DNA of 38,276 bases from Paulinella micropora (GCA_009731375.1 BJOX01000259.1:84229-122504), one strand, 5' to 3'; counted from the stretch's first letter, positions 21,015-33,475 are shown. Numbers and translations: made by a program. The notes: a model not told the origin generated them from the sequence alone.

Positions 21015-22373
21015 TCACTGCGTCCTGCACATCTCCGGCTCATGTTGAGGGGAGTGTGGTCGGAAATGCAGCTGTCCCGGAGAAGGGGGCGATTGACATT
21101 GTGACACAGCCAATGTTCGAAGCATAAGCATCGAGTGGGATGGTGTACGTTTCGTGTTTAGTTGCCGGAGATGGGTTGCGCGTGGCGCATACACATTGCT
21201 GCGCGTTTCCGGAACTAAGTTCTGGGGTCGGCTATGAGCCGGTCGGGGTAGGCTAGGCTCGCTCCGCACGCGTCTCGGACCGCGCCTTGGCAGTGTGCTT
21301 CGGGGTGCATTTCTCCGAGCCGGAATACCCGTGGTCCATCTCTGGACCGGGTTTTTCCAGCCATGGATCATGGCCTGTCGCATACGCTGCTGTTGTGCTT
21401 GGTGTTGAGAGCGTATGGGCTTGCGTTCACCTTGTGATACAGTCCGAAGGTAACGTCCTTGGCGGTCATAGGCTACTTCATGATAGTGCCATGTGCGTAC
21501 CTTATGGGCTTTGCCGCGGCTGCCTCGTTTACTCCGCTCCTTATTCTTATTCTTATCATCCGTCTCCTGCTTATCTGTCGTCCGGCTACCCGATGTTGCG
21601 CTCGGGGCTGGAGCAGCGCTGGAGGACGAAGATGAAGAAGAAGAAGACGAGGAAGAGGAGGATGAGAAGCAGTCTTTGTAGTCGTCGTCGTGACTGCGTC
21701 GTCGTCGTCGGTCGGGCTGGCAGCTGGTCTTGGGCTTCTTGTATTTCCAGCATATCCGCTCGCTGGAACGACCTCTGCCGGTATCCGCGTCTTCGTCGGC
21801 GGGCGGAGAGTCTTCTCTTTCATCCTTGCCGCTACGTCCTTGACGTTCGTATTCCTCTTTCTCTTCCTCTTCCTCATCTCGCGCTCTACTATATTCCAAT
21901 CGCCGCTGTGATCTCGAATCAGCGGATGAGAGGCCGCGTGGATTCGAGCGGGATGAAATGCGCGGAGAGCAGGAGATGCGGTCAGACGGAGACCCTTCCT
22001 CCAGCTGACTCCGGGAGGCGCGTGAGGAAGGGATCTGAAATCCCCAGAGGCGTCGCGTCGGCCGAAGAGATCTAGGACCTGTGATTGTAAATCGTATAGC
22101 ATGCGCTCCTTCCACGGCTGACACCGCGGAAGGAAGTGTGAGAGGACCCTGTGAGGGTGCTGAAGACGATGATGACGATGATGACGATGATGACGATGAT
22201 GACGATGATGACGATGATGACGATGATGACGATGTTGACGATGTTGACGATGATGAAAAGTATGTCGTTGGTGGTGATGGTGGCAAGTATGTCGATGGTG
22301 CTTGCGATAATGATGTGGGGGCAGCCGGTGAAAAGGGCGAAGGGGTGGGATCCTGCGTGCTCTGAGTTTCCAT
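21015..22373 (-). pseudogene. Ser/Arg-rich ORF between gag-like region and pol
   Basis: A 452-residue frame. It begins METQSTQDPTPSPFSP, has a long Ser run encoded by a (GATGAC)n-type repeat on the plus strand (about 22165-22250), an Arg/Ser/Glu-rich middle ([20 protein letters not shown]), a second Ser run, and a basic end. It lacks a CCHC zinc knuckle and a protease motif. It may be the C-terminal, RNA-binding half of Gag. Its ATG may not be used, because the preceding gag-like frame also overlaps it. Confidence 0.45.
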
Positions 22374-23300
22374 CGTAAGCCCGAATTCTTGGAGAGCGTG
22401 ATGAGTGATAGGTCGTCTCCGGCTTTCCAGTCACCGGAGCGGGGGGAAGTTGCTCGTTCGTGGAAAACATTTCCGCGTCCTGGGGAAGGATGACGTTGTG
22501 GTGCATCGCAAACTCAAGACTGCAATGTGTGTTCCAGGAAGAGACTGACTCCCAACCAAGATCAACGGGGACTAGCGGAAGGTTTAGATAGGCCGCTATA
22601 TCACGAGAATCCCGGAGGTCTACCCGAGTGTCAAGATAGGTCGAGGCGAGATCGAGGCGCACGATGTTTGGTATCGTTTCCTTGATATCCATCTCGTCCT
22701 GTATGGATGGGACACCATAGGGGTAGCCCTTGGCCCGCAGTGCCCTCGAATACGGATTCAAGCTGTCTGCAAGACAAGGTGAATACGTGCTTGGGTGCAC
22801 TACGACCTGGGTTTCCTCGCAGGCCGGCACGTTGAGCATATGCTGCAGTGCCCGCACCTCTGTCTGCACCTGTATGAAAAAGGGGACATTCGCTATGGTT
22901 GTACAGTACCACTTCTGGTCGTGTGCCGAAGAAGGCAGGTTCCGAAGAAGATAGTCCTGTACCGGGGCTAAAGTGTCTATACCCCTGGTCCATCGCGCTT
23001 CCATAAATAAGGAAAGGTTGATTTAACAGGTTCAGCTTTTGCTCCAGTATTTCTCTGTCCGGGCTATCAGTGAAGAGGCGCGCAAGTATACCTTTATTGG
23101 GACTTACATCCCACTGGTCTGTCGGGAGAATGGGATGATATTTGTCCGTAGAACAAATTGTCATGTCCATGTTTGCGAAATAGTTCGCCGGCAGATCCGC
23201 GAAAAGGAGAAAGTCGGGTGCGAAAATCCGATAGACCGCACGATATCATATGGGTGTGTGCAGTATCTTATGGCAGAATTCGATGGCAATGGAAAAAGAT
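22373..23300 (-). pseudogene. Gag-like region, second half, split over two frames
   Basis: One frame (22631-23170) holds MDMTICSTDKYHPILPTDQW and GILARLFTDSPDREILEQ. The other (22072-23004) holds VQDYLLRNLPSSAHDQKWYC and NPYSRALRAKGYPYG, and later LASTYLDTRVDLRDSRDIAA. The switch is at about 22980-23010. The order and spacing suggest one original ORF continuous with the block at 23384-24925. No family assignment beyond position. Confidence 0.45.
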
Positions 23301-23383
23301 AGTAGAGACATGCAAACCACTGCCATAAGTGCTCAAAGGCAAAATGATATCGTACGAAAATAGGGCAGCCGAGATAGTCTTAA

Positions 23384-24925
23384 TCATGCCCCATGTCCCG
23401 GGTAGAGTCCTGATAGGTGGCCCATGAAACCATATGGCCGTTCGTGCGAGTATGATATGTAATGCCTGAAAAGCAGGGTATCGGATATCGGGTCTTCCTG
23501 GTCCAACCCAAAAGCCAGAATTGAGGCCAATTGAGCTCTGGATCGTCCCCAAACCGGCGGATGGTGAAACATCGTCAGTGGGGTCCGATACATAACCATG
23601 GCCGGCAATACCAACTTGAGAGGGAGACCATTCAGCAATTTACTGATATGTTTCGGGGTACGGTTCGTTTCGACGTACTGGATGTTGCAGCGGTGAGTTA
23701 CCGCAGGGTTTTTGACAAAGCGATCGTGATGCGCATCTACTTCGGTGCGTTTTTCGATGCACATCCAATCATCCTGGGGGTTGGTTTGTATGGGGGCTGG
23801 TCCTTGCAAGCAAGGAACAAACACGATGCATTCTGACAGGAGGACATCCTCGGGCTGGGAAAGGCCCGGGTCACGCTCCTGATGGCAGGCGTTCATGGTT
23901 TTCATAGTGACACCTGCAAAGGTATGAACGACTTGACAGTCGATGTAACCTGGGCCAATATAAGGCGCGATATATCCTTTGTTGTCGAGGAATATACGGT
24001 CTCTTTGGTTTACTTGTGCCATGATTTCCGGCAACTGGCGTAGGGAAATCCGGGCCCACGCCTTAGCCTGTTGGACCCTAGGGGCTACGTACGCTGCTGA
24101 TCTAATCAGTTGGCTCGAGTATAAGCGCGTGGCTACGTAACTATGTTGGTACATGTCCTCATATCTTGTCAATTGACGGAGCTGTGAGAAGCACCGATCT
24201 AGATGTATGTGGCCGCCATGAAGCGGGATTTCATACCCACCGTCCTCGCGGATCTCGAGTCGGTGTCGCACTATCGCGATATTGCCTGGATCGTCAAAAG
24301 ACGGGTCCTCGTAGATCCCTTGGATACGTGACGGCTCGGAACTACTCGACGAGGGCTGCTTGCCACTACTAGAGGATGCACTAGTTGTCGCTCTACTCCC
24401 AGACGGGTTGTCCACCTCCACTTCGATCGTCGGGGCAGCTGGGCCGGCTAGAGCCGTTCCGGCTACCTCTGGCGTGACCGCTGCGGAGGCTGCGGGTTCC
24501 GCGACCGCCGTCTCGGTCTCTCCATCTTCGTCGCTCCCACCAGCTGGCGGGAGCGATTGCCTAACTGTGGAGAAAGTCACGATACGTGGAGGGGCAGAAC
24601 GGGGTCGGCTTGAGGACTGCCCGACTCGGGGGGATAGGGGGAGGCTGTCGCCGTCGGCTGGCTCTGTCCCTCTCTCTGGAGAGAAAGAGAACAGAGGCCC
24701 TTTCGACTCTTCTTCCTCCTCGACTAGCCTTCCGTATGGGGAGACAAAAAGCGCGCCGCTGTCTTCGTACCGGGAGTCCGGAGGGGAGGCGAATGATCCC
24801 GGGAGGCTTGGGCTCCGTTGAGAAAACCTCGGGGTCGGGGATGAACCATACCCTGATGCTAGTGGGGGAAATGCCCCGTCAGCAGTTGTAGGCAATGCTT
24901 TGCATACACTGCCTTTTCTTTTCAA
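23384..24925 (-). pseudogene. Gag-like ORF of the retrotransposon, N-terminal part
   Basis: A long open frame of 513 codons. The apparent first codon is TTG, so the true start is unknown. About 220 residues rich in Ser, Pro, Ala and Glu come first, then a structured part: EIPLHGGHIHLDRCFSQLRQ, TRYEDMYQHSYVATRLYSSQ and RISLRQLPEIMAQVNQRDRI. It stops at 23384. A further shifted frame (ISAALFSYDIILPL at about 23330-23371) continues it. Position after the 5' LTR and leader suggests Gag. It lacks a zinc knuckle and any similarity I recognise. Confidence 0.5.
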
Positions 24926-25238
24926 ACAACCTCCTACTACTTCTTTTGTTCCAGAAAGAGAGAGAAAGAGTGTGAGCTAGAGACACAAAACACACAGTGT
25001 GAATAGCAGAGTCTTGGACCTTTCAAGTTTGCCAAATCCAGAGCAGAGATCGCGCTGCCCTTGTTCTTTTTTATTGGCAGTACGCTTCTTTGCCTCTACA
25101 GCCCCCACTGGTAGATTCGGGTTTTCCTTAGGCAGTAGACTTTTTCTAGGCGCTATTCATCCTGTTGATTTCCTAGCGGTCATCTTGAATCGCGGCGGCA
25201 TCTCTGCACAAGAAGAAATTAAAAAGGANNNNNNNNNN

Positions 25239-25289
<51 letters not shown>

Positions 25290-25789
25290 ATTTCTTCGGT
25301 GGTAGACTTCCTGACTGACCAGGTCGTAATTGGGGCGAGGAAATGAGACTGGAAGGCTCATTTCGTCACACCTGAACGTAGAAGACCCACGATGTAGCAA
25401 ACAGGTCTGGAATTTGCAAAGGAGACCTTTAGGGTTGGTTGCTACTCGATGGGGCTTGCTTGAGGGACTGTCCTATGTATGCAAGGGACTTGAACAGACT
25501 TGAACAGACTTGAACCAGACTTGAACAAGACTTGAATACATGGTACAAGTCGCCTCTCTGCGTGTGGTGAACATGAACAACTGTCACCATGACCGGCCAC
25601 TCAAAGACAGATGAACTAGCTGTCCTGTGTGGGTGTAATGGCAGACCTTGAGCTTGCTCGCTGTTGGTGTTTCCAGAAGCAGGTAGGTGTTCCCCAATTC
25701 GAGCTGTCGACAGTACACACAAAGTATGACTCTTCCGAAAAAATAGGGAAATTCGAATTGTAAGTCTTGACTACCCTCCTGTGAGGAAA
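24926..25789 (-). other. Retrotransposon leader, with short tandem repeats and a gap
   Basis: Lies between the right LTR edge and the gag-like ORF. It holds a 10-N gap (25229-25238) with a 48-bp poly-A run, and five copies of an ACTTGAACAG-type unit at about 25489-25538. No convincing tRNA-complementary primer site was seen next to the LTR. Confidence 0.55.
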
Positions 25790-26225
25790 TTACCAACCGG
25801 CATTCAGATGAATACACACACGGCTGTCATTTGATCTCAAAATACTTCCGAGAACAGGGAAGGTACCAAAAGACGCTGGGATGGTCAATTCCAGTTTATT
25901 TAGTACACTTGCTTGACAGACTACTTGTCCCTTGCGAAACAATGCAAATTCTGAGAATCAGTAACGAATAGTATTCAAGTGCTACACGTGTTGTGTAGCA
26001 GTTGGAGTTGTTCAAGTTAGTCCGTGGAAAAATAAAGGAAAATATGTTAAGTATTACCACTTTAACTAACCTATCTGACTTGTTTTACCATTTTACTTGG
26101 AGCGTTGACTGGGAACCGGAAAACACGGTCCAAGGAAATAAAGTATGACTGGAGACCGGAAAAAGCGGTCAAAGGAATAAAAGTTTCAGATATGGGGAAA
26201 AAAGGCAATAGTCAAGCTTTTCTAA
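25790..26225 (-). repeat. Right (5' on minus) LTR, inner part
   Basis: Matches 3879-4325 with scattered substitutions and a few short indels (for example the AGTACACCGTTGC versus AGTACACTTGC difference). It is interrupted after TTTTCTAA by the 1.6-kb element. Confidence 0.9.
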
Positions 26226-27855
26226 CATATGTAAGTTCTCCTATGGGCGAGTGGTCGTTAGCATAATAAACATAGATCCGTTAAACTTTATCATATGAAA
26301 ATTGTACATTTCAAAACTGTAAGTAAAAATATTTAATTTATTGAAAGAATCATTGAAAAATAGTAAAAACTGACTTCAAGCCAATCGATTTCCCGTCGAC
26401 CACCGCTTTTTCCCAACTAATTTGCACAGCCCCCACCGGGAAAAACTGGCCACCTTGCCACCTCAAAAAATGGTGCTTGTGATGTCCAAAAATCAGAGTA
26501 TGTTTTCATATGTTCCCTGTGCTCTTCAATAAATTTTTATATAATATCTTTCTATCTATGCTTATAATTAAATGTACAAAGTTTTTTTACAAAAAGATAA
26601 CCTTAAGCCTGCAAACAAACTGGCCAAAATCAGCAAAAATAGGGCATAAGGCCCTCACTCAGAAATTTTTTGATTTAAATACAAGGCCGGCACAAGTACA
26701 GAAATTGAAGGAAATCCAAGAGACTATTTACTAAAAGCATTTTGTACAGAAAGTGCAGAAAAAATTGAAAATCTCTAAAGATTTCACCCATGATTTTTTT
26801 AGCCTGTCTGCAGCCCAGAACAGATCACCAACAGCAGGGTTACAAAGAAAGGAGCAGTAGTTGAACATATGCAAAACAAAGACCATGTGATTGTGAATAG
26901 ATTCAGCACATTACATTCCCAGAAAAGCACACACAACACATATAGGAGTGATACAACACAGGTGCAAAAAAGGGCTTCAGGGAAGAAAGAACAACACATG
27001 CTACAGATAAGTTTACAACACACCATTTTGCAGACAGCATGGGCACAACGTTTGGAAAGACTGTGCAAGGCCACGGGACATGAAAGTATGCATGAGAAAC
27101 ACACACAAAAAAAACACAAAACACTCTCTAGCCATGACTTTTACCAATTTCGACCCCGCAAAAACCGTCAAATAAAAAAAAATTTAGTGCGGCCTTCACT
27201 TCAAATGCTACGTATGTCGATAGGCCTGTCTGTTCAAATATTTTTTGGAAAATTTTCTGTTTCCTCTCCGGGAATTGGCATGGTCTTGTCAAATATTGCC
27301 ACAGAATTCACGGGCCGGCGCCACCAAAATCATGTCGGAGGTCAAGTACTTCAAAGCAGATAAATGTTCAAACCACATCGTTTCAAGCAAAAGCAAGCAT
27401 GACACAAGTGTTTGTTTTAGTAAAAAGGGGTAGCTAACTATTTTTCACCCTTATTTTCGACCGTAATTTTCACTTCTCAGGACATAGCAAGTATGGCGTT
27501 TTTAACTGAAAAATGCTGTTTGCATGATGCACTCTGCACTCATTTTTACACACAAGTGCACAAATGAATTCACATGTTATGTTGAGTAATCCTGCCTGAG
27601 GGTTTTTGCAGAGAAGTACGGTAAAAAAAAAAAACTAGGAAAACATAGGTCGAAAATTAGTTTGTCAAAATTCAGAACATACTCTGGAACACAGCAATAC
27701 CTTTAATACACTGAAAAACTAAACCGTCGGCTACCTATTCCCAATAAAAACATTGCATTTTGTGCAAACAGCACCTAAAAATCTTGAATATTGAATAAGT
27801 TTACCTGCTTTGAAGTTCGGATGGGCGCTCTAACGACCAGGGGAACTTACATATG
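26226..27855. mobile_element. 1,630-bp inserted element with short inverted ends
   Basis: The left end CATATGTAAGTTCTCC and the reverse complement of the right end CATATGTAAGTTCCCC share 13 exact bases and more beyond; GGTCGTTAG follows in both with different spacing. The other LTR has the intact site TTTTCTAAAAAGCTAGCTG. Flanks are ...TTTTCTAA and AAAGCTAG..., so either no target duplication or an A/AA duplication hidden in the A run. AT-rich, no convincing coding frame (a 164-codon frame at 26869 shows no known domain). Looks like a non-autonomous DNA element. Confidence 0.75.
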
Positions 27856-28053
27856 AAAGCTAGCTGTTAAAGGGAAATAAATTAATGTTAACGGCAGTTG
27901 AAAACGTAACAACTACAAGTTATGACAGTTGATAAATAAACAGAAAAATGAAGTAACGGCACTAAAAATAGAAGTGTAAACTTGAAGTAAAAACTTGAAG
28001 AAAGTTTAACACAATATTAATGTTTCGGTCCGGTACGGTAGTCATTCCGATAA
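27856..28053 (-). repeat. Right LTR, outer part, with the empty site of the 12-kb transposon
   Basis: Continues the LTR with AAAGCTAGCTGTTAAAGG. It contains CTACAAGTTATGACAGTTG (about 27913-27931), the unoccupied counterpart of 4391/16437. It has a single copy of the 79-bp unit that is duplicated in the left LTR. Confidence 0.9.
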
Positions 28054-28062
28054 TCCGACGCT

Positions 28063-28346
28063 GTTGACATTTAAGACAAAAAAAAATAATTGGTTTTCAG
28101 TTTTTGTGTCAGATTTTCATTTTCAAGTTTGTGACAGTTTTTCATTTTTGTGACAAGTTGAAAATTTCAATTTTCCAATTTAACGGTAACATTTTGCGAA
28201 AATTTACGATGTTTTGCGGACGAATATAGCACTGAGTTAATTTGAAAATTGAAATTTCCAACCAAAATCGAAATTCCAACCAAAACTGAAAATCTGACAC
28301 AAAACTAAAAATCAATTTTTTTTGTTGTCTTGAATGTCAACAGCAA
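28063..28346. repeat. Hairpin/MITE-like inverted repeat (~280 bp)
   Basis: GCTGTTGACATTTAAGACAA near 28063 is the reverse complement, with one mismatch, of TTGTCTTGAATGTCAACAGC ending near 28346. Pairing continues inward over much of the segment (TCAGATTTTCA against TGAAAATCTGA). It begins within 10 bp of the LTR end. No clear target duplication. It could be a small foldback element inserted beside the LTR. Confidence 0.65.
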
Positions 28347-29148
28347 TAACGCCGTGACGGGCCCTTAGGAAGTAGGGCCGGTCACGGCATCATGGCGTGG
28401 CTTAGGAACATGAAGGCTCGGGCTTAGGAACACGAAGCGGCTCCGGCTGAGGCTGGCCAAATTGTTAGGAACCGTTAGGCTGTGCAAGTAATTAGTCATA
28501 ACGGCCGCCGGCGATCATTACTGTTTCTCCAGGTGACTGAACGACTTGAATTATCGAAGAATACCTGCCTTTCGTAGGGTTGAAAGTTTTATCTAGTAAG
28601 TAGATAAGTTGACTCGAAACACCGAAGACAATTGTGACCGAACTTGATGGGTGGTGCAGTAGCAAACTTGGCAGCAAAAAGCCTGCTGCGGCTCATTCGA
28701 GTTCTTGAGTCCTTGGCTAGGTGCTGCGATAGAAAAGGCCGAGCCGAGGTATCCTGCCAGTGCCACTGGCCACTTGGTGTGAGACAGGCACCATGCTGTG
28801 CTTCATACACAAAGCTGCATACGAGGGGACTGAATGGACCCCACCAAACAGTCGCTCTGGGCAGGCCCAAGCCAGTCCTTGGGTCGCATGCGAAAGTCAG
28901 ATATGCAAAGCGCTCTTCTGTGCGACAGTAGTCGGGAAGCGGAGACGCGGTGGTCCGAGGGAATAGAAATGGCAGCGCAGAGCAGGACGCGTCATGTCTC
29001 ATGCAGCTTGGGCTTGAGGTCCCTGGCGCTGCACTGCTCGCAATTCAGGTGCGGGAATGGGAACACAGATTCCCTGGTCCAACCACAGGCTTCGCAGCGA
29101 TATAGAAATTTTTTGCTCATTTCCTGCTCAGGAACAAGCACGGAATAA
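28347..29148. other. Spacer without recognised gene
   Basis: GC-balanced, non-repetitive DNA. Open frames on both strands up to 137 codons overlap each other and show no recognisable motif or splice pattern. A short repeat GGCTTAGGAACA(T/C)GAA occurs twice at about 28398-28436. Confidence 0.4.
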
Positions 29149-29403
29149 TGTCAATAAATAAGTAAATAATAAACAAGAAAAATAAAAAGCAAGAAAATTG
29201 AGGAAATAAATGAAATAAATAAATAAATGAAATAAATGAAATAAATGAAATAAATGAAATAAATGAAATAAATGAAATAAATGAAATAAATAAATAAATA
29301 AATAAATAAATAAACAAATAAATAAATAAATAAATAAGTAAATAAGTAAGTAAGTAAATAAATAAATAAATAAAGTAAGTAAGTAAATAAATAAATAAAT
29401 GAA

Positions 29404-29462
<59 letters not shown>

Positions 29463-29640
29463 ACAAACAAATAAATAAGCAAATAAAATAAATAAATAAA
29501 TAAATGAATAAATGAATAAATAAATAAATAAATAAATAAACAAACAAATAAATAAGCAAATAAAATAAATAAATAAATGAATAAATGAATAAATGAATAA
29601 ATAAATAAATAAATAAATAAATGAATAAATAAATAAAAAA

Positions 29641-29676
<36 letters not shown>

Positions 29677-29701
29677 AAATAAATAAATAAATAAATAAAT
29701 A

Positions 29702-29736
<35 letters not shown>

Positions 29737-29850
29737 ATTCATGTATTCCATTTACTCCATTTATTTAATTCATAATTCATTTATCTACTTTATTTATTTC
29801 ATTTATTTGTTTGTTTATTTGTTTGTTTATTCATTTATCTATTCTTTTTT
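29149..29850 (+). repeat. (AAAT)n array with GAAAT higher-order block
   Basis: About 600 bp of AAAT repeats with periodic GAAAT and AAGT variants (for example seven AATGAAATA units at about 29209-29290), then TTTA-type repeats on the opposite composition (29758-29845). Together the two blocks can pair as a long imperfect inverted repeat. Confidence 0.9.
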
Positions 29851-30050
29851 GTTCAATTAATTGTTTGCATCATAACTTTGTTTGAGTATGAATGTATGTG
29901 TGTATTTATGCATGTGAAGAAAAACAGAAGAAAAATACTTAAGTAAATAAATAAATAAATCAACAAGTTTTAAACTGTTCTCTCTCTCTATCTCTCTCTC
30001 TCCCCCCCCCCCCCCCCCCCCCCCCCCCTCCCCCTCTCCCTCCCTCCCCC

Positions 30051-30081
<31 letters not shown>

Positions 30082-30590
30082 ACACACACAAACACACACA
30101 CACACACACACGCACACGCACACACACACACACACGCACACACACACACAAATTAAATTGAACAACAACAACAACAACAACAACAACAAGTTATTGAATA
30201 TTAATTAAATTGAACAACAACAACAACAACAATTAGTTATTGAATATTAATTAAATTGAACAACAACAACAACCACCACCACCACCTTTCAACACTTTGT
30301 TTGAATTTTATTATAATTATTAATAAATTGAACAACAACAACAACAACAACAACAACTACAACAACATAAACAAGTACAACTACAACAGCAAACAAAAAC
30401 ACAACAGTGGTAACAAAAAGAACAAATAGCCGCAACGATAGCAGTGAGTGATATGTGTGTGTGTGTTTGTTTGTGTGTGTGTGTGTGTGCGTGTGCGTGG
30501 GTGCGTGCGTGCGTGCGTGAGTGTGTGTGTGTGTGTGTGCGCGTGCGTGCGTGCGTGCGTGAGTGGGTGTGTGTGTGTGATTCAATAACT
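29851..30590 (+). repeat. TC, poly-C, CA, AAC and TG repeats
   Basis: (TC)n 29978-30000, poly-C 30001-30060, (TC)n to 30080, (CA)n 30081-30150, then three to four copies of an (AAC)n plus TTATTGAATATTAATTAAAT unit (about 30150-30365), and (TG/CG)n 30451-30578. No gene seen. Confidence 0.9.
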
Positions 30591-30684
30591 AGTTGGTGTG
30601 TGACTATCGACCAAATTAAATATATTATAAAATGCCACTCACATCACTGGCCGTCGTCGTCGTCCTGGTCGTCGTTGTTGTTGT

Positions 30685-30729
<45 letters not shown>

Positions 30730-31157
30730 GAATTTAATTACAGTAATTAAACCAGTGGCATGATGGTGCGTGGATAACGGCCTTAGACAAATAGATGTCT
30801 AATCATCCCAGGCCGATACGGGACGCCAGAGAGCATGTCTCACAGTACTATAGGACTCTAGAGCTCAAAGACAGAAAAAAAAAGAGAGAGGAAAAGGAGC
30901 AGAAGAGAATGCACTATAGTAAAACAACAACATAAGAGGGAGAAGAGGAAAGGCGGTGAGGAGCGCAGACAAGTTGTTTTTGTTGTTGTTGTTGTTGTGG
31001 TTGTTGTGGTTGTTGTTGTTGTTGTGGTTGTTGTTGTTGTTGTTGTTGTAAATTTAATTACAGTAATTAGACCAGTGGCATGATGGTGCATGGATAACGG
31101 CCTTAAACCCACTTAAAGAGTTGTTGTTGTTGTTGTTGTTGTTGTTGTTGCTGTTGC

Positions 31158-31209
<52 letters not shown>

Positions 31210-31560
31210 CAATTTAATAATGATAAAACTTAAACAAAGTATTTAATGACGTTGATGCTACCGCCACTGTTTTTGTTGTGATGTTGATGTTGCTTTTGTT
31301 CAGTTATTATTGTCGTTTATTCGAGTAGCTGTGTTCAATGCAATTAAGTCATGGCGGCGCCCATGGCAATCTACCTCTTTGACTCTTAATTAGCCTCACA
31401 AGAAAGAACAGGCATGCAAAACAAATCTACCCAACATCCCATATTGGATCTTACGAAGACCAACCGTGACAACTTTTTTTGGACCGATGGAAAAATAACA
31501 TTGTATACTGCCATTTATCGAGGTGATACGGCCGACTAGATCGAAAGCAAAGTTTTATTG
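30591..31560 (+). repeat. (TTG)n arrays with a duplicated ~60-bp block
   Basis: (TTG)n at about 30672-30729, 30975-31048 and 31122-31209. After the first two comes a near-identical block starting AATTTAATTACAGTAATTA and including GGCATGATGGTGC (30730-30785 and 31049-31104). Between and after lies unique sequence without a recognised gene. Confidence 0.85.
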
Positions 31561-31579
31561 GTACCTCAAATAATTCCAT

Positions 31580-32695
31580 AATGCGAATACAATACAAAAC
31601 AATACAATATAATACAATACAATACAATACAATACAATACAGTACAATCCAATCCAATACAATACAATACAATACAGTACAGTACAGTACAGTACAATAC
31701 AATACAATACAATACAATACAATACAATACAATGCAATACAATACAATACAATACAATACCAATACAATACCATACCATACCATACCATACCATACCATA
31801 CCATACCATACCATACCATAATACCATACCATACCATACCATACCTACCATACCATACCATACCATACCATACCATACCATACCATACCATACCATACCA
31901 TACCATACCATACCATACCATACCATACCATACCATACCATACCATACCATATATAGAATACAATACAATACAATACAATACAATACAATACAATACAAT
32001 AGAATACAATAGAATAGAATACAATAATACAATACAGTACAATACAATACAATACAATAACAATGCAATACAATACAATACAATACAATACAATACCAGT
32101 ACAATACAATACAATACAATACAATACAATACACTGCAATACAATGCAATGCGATGTAATGCAATGCGATACAAAACAAAACCAAACAAAACAATACAAT
32201 ACAATACAATACAGTACAATACAATACAATACTTACAATACTTACAATACAATACAATATAATACAATGCAATATAATACATATATAATACAATACAATA
32301 CAATACAATACAATACAGTACAACAATACAATACAATGCAATGCAATACAATACAATACAATACAATACAATACGATATAATACGATACAATACGATACG
32401 ATACAATACAATACAATACAATACAATACAATGCAATACCAGGCAATACAATACAATACAATGCAATACAATACAATGCAATACAATTCAATACAATTCA
32501 ATACAATTCAACACAACACAAGACAACACAACACAAGACAACACAAGACAAGACAAGACAGGACAAGACAAGACAAGACAAGAAAACACTACAATACAAT
32601 ACAGTACAATACAATAATACAATACAATACAATACGATACAATACAATACAATACACTACAACACAATACAATACACGTACACATACACAGACAA
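31580..32695 (+). repeat. Pentanucleotide satellite: AATAC arms around an ACCAT core
   Basis: About 1.1 kb of 5-bp repeats. AATAC-type units lie at 31580-31765 and 31955-32690. Between them is a homogeneous ACCAT block (31766-31950) with two short phase breaks. The right arm degenerates into ACAAG/ACAAC variants (about 32505-32590). Long ORFs in all frames are artefacts of a 5-bp period lacking stop codons. Confidence 0.92.
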
Positions 32696-32852
32696 CACAT
32701 GGAAATAAAATACAATTTTCTTTTGGTAGCAGAGGTACAGGTGTGATGGTCTGGCAAGGAAGGGGCGAGTGAATGAAGTAGGTCAAGCTGTGATGGTATG
32801 GTATGGGCGGGTAGATATGTATGGTGGATGATGGTATGATCTGGGCTGTTAG

Positions 32853-33229
32853 ATGGAGGCGGTGTTCGCGTCGCTAGCGGGGCATCTGCGGGTGCAGGAG
32901 GCGCGCAAGGAGCACATCCAGACCGCCACACGGTGCGCCACCAGTCAACGGACAAATCAAGTTGAATATTTAGAGTATACAAACACATATATTTACATGT
33001 GTGACTGCTACCGGGAGCCACCACGCCATACAAAATATTAATGCACATATGTATGTATACGTACAATATATATATATATTTTTGGAAAGATGTATGTATG
33101 TATGTATGTATGTACGTATGTGTGTATGTATGTATGTATGTATGTATGTATGTATGCATGCATGCATGCATATTTATATGTGTAGGCATGTATGTACACC
33201 TACCCACTTCCTATCTCTCTATCTATCTG

Positions 33230-33282
<53 letters not shown>

Positions 33283-33285
33283 GTG

Positions 33286-33331
<46 letters not shown>

Positions 33332-33433
33332 ATATATATATAATGTATGTATGTATGTATGTATGTATATATCTGGCCACACAGGAAGCTCGAACAGACT
33401 TGCCAGGAACTGCAGGCGCTGGCGCTTGGTCAG

Positions 33434-33475
<42 letters not shown>

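Noticed and set aside
26869-27363. 164-codon ORF as a transposase
   Set aside because: No recognisable catalytic motif, AT-rich composition with Lys/Gln/His bias, and other frames similar in length.
28589-29002. 137-codon minus-strand ORF
   Set aside because: It overlaps equally open plus frames and has no motif, splice signals or repeat relation.
31451-32617. Overlapping 140-346-codon ORFs in the pentanucleotide array
   Set aside because: A 5-bp period without stops gives open frames on both strands. The protein is a 5-residue repeat of the satellite.
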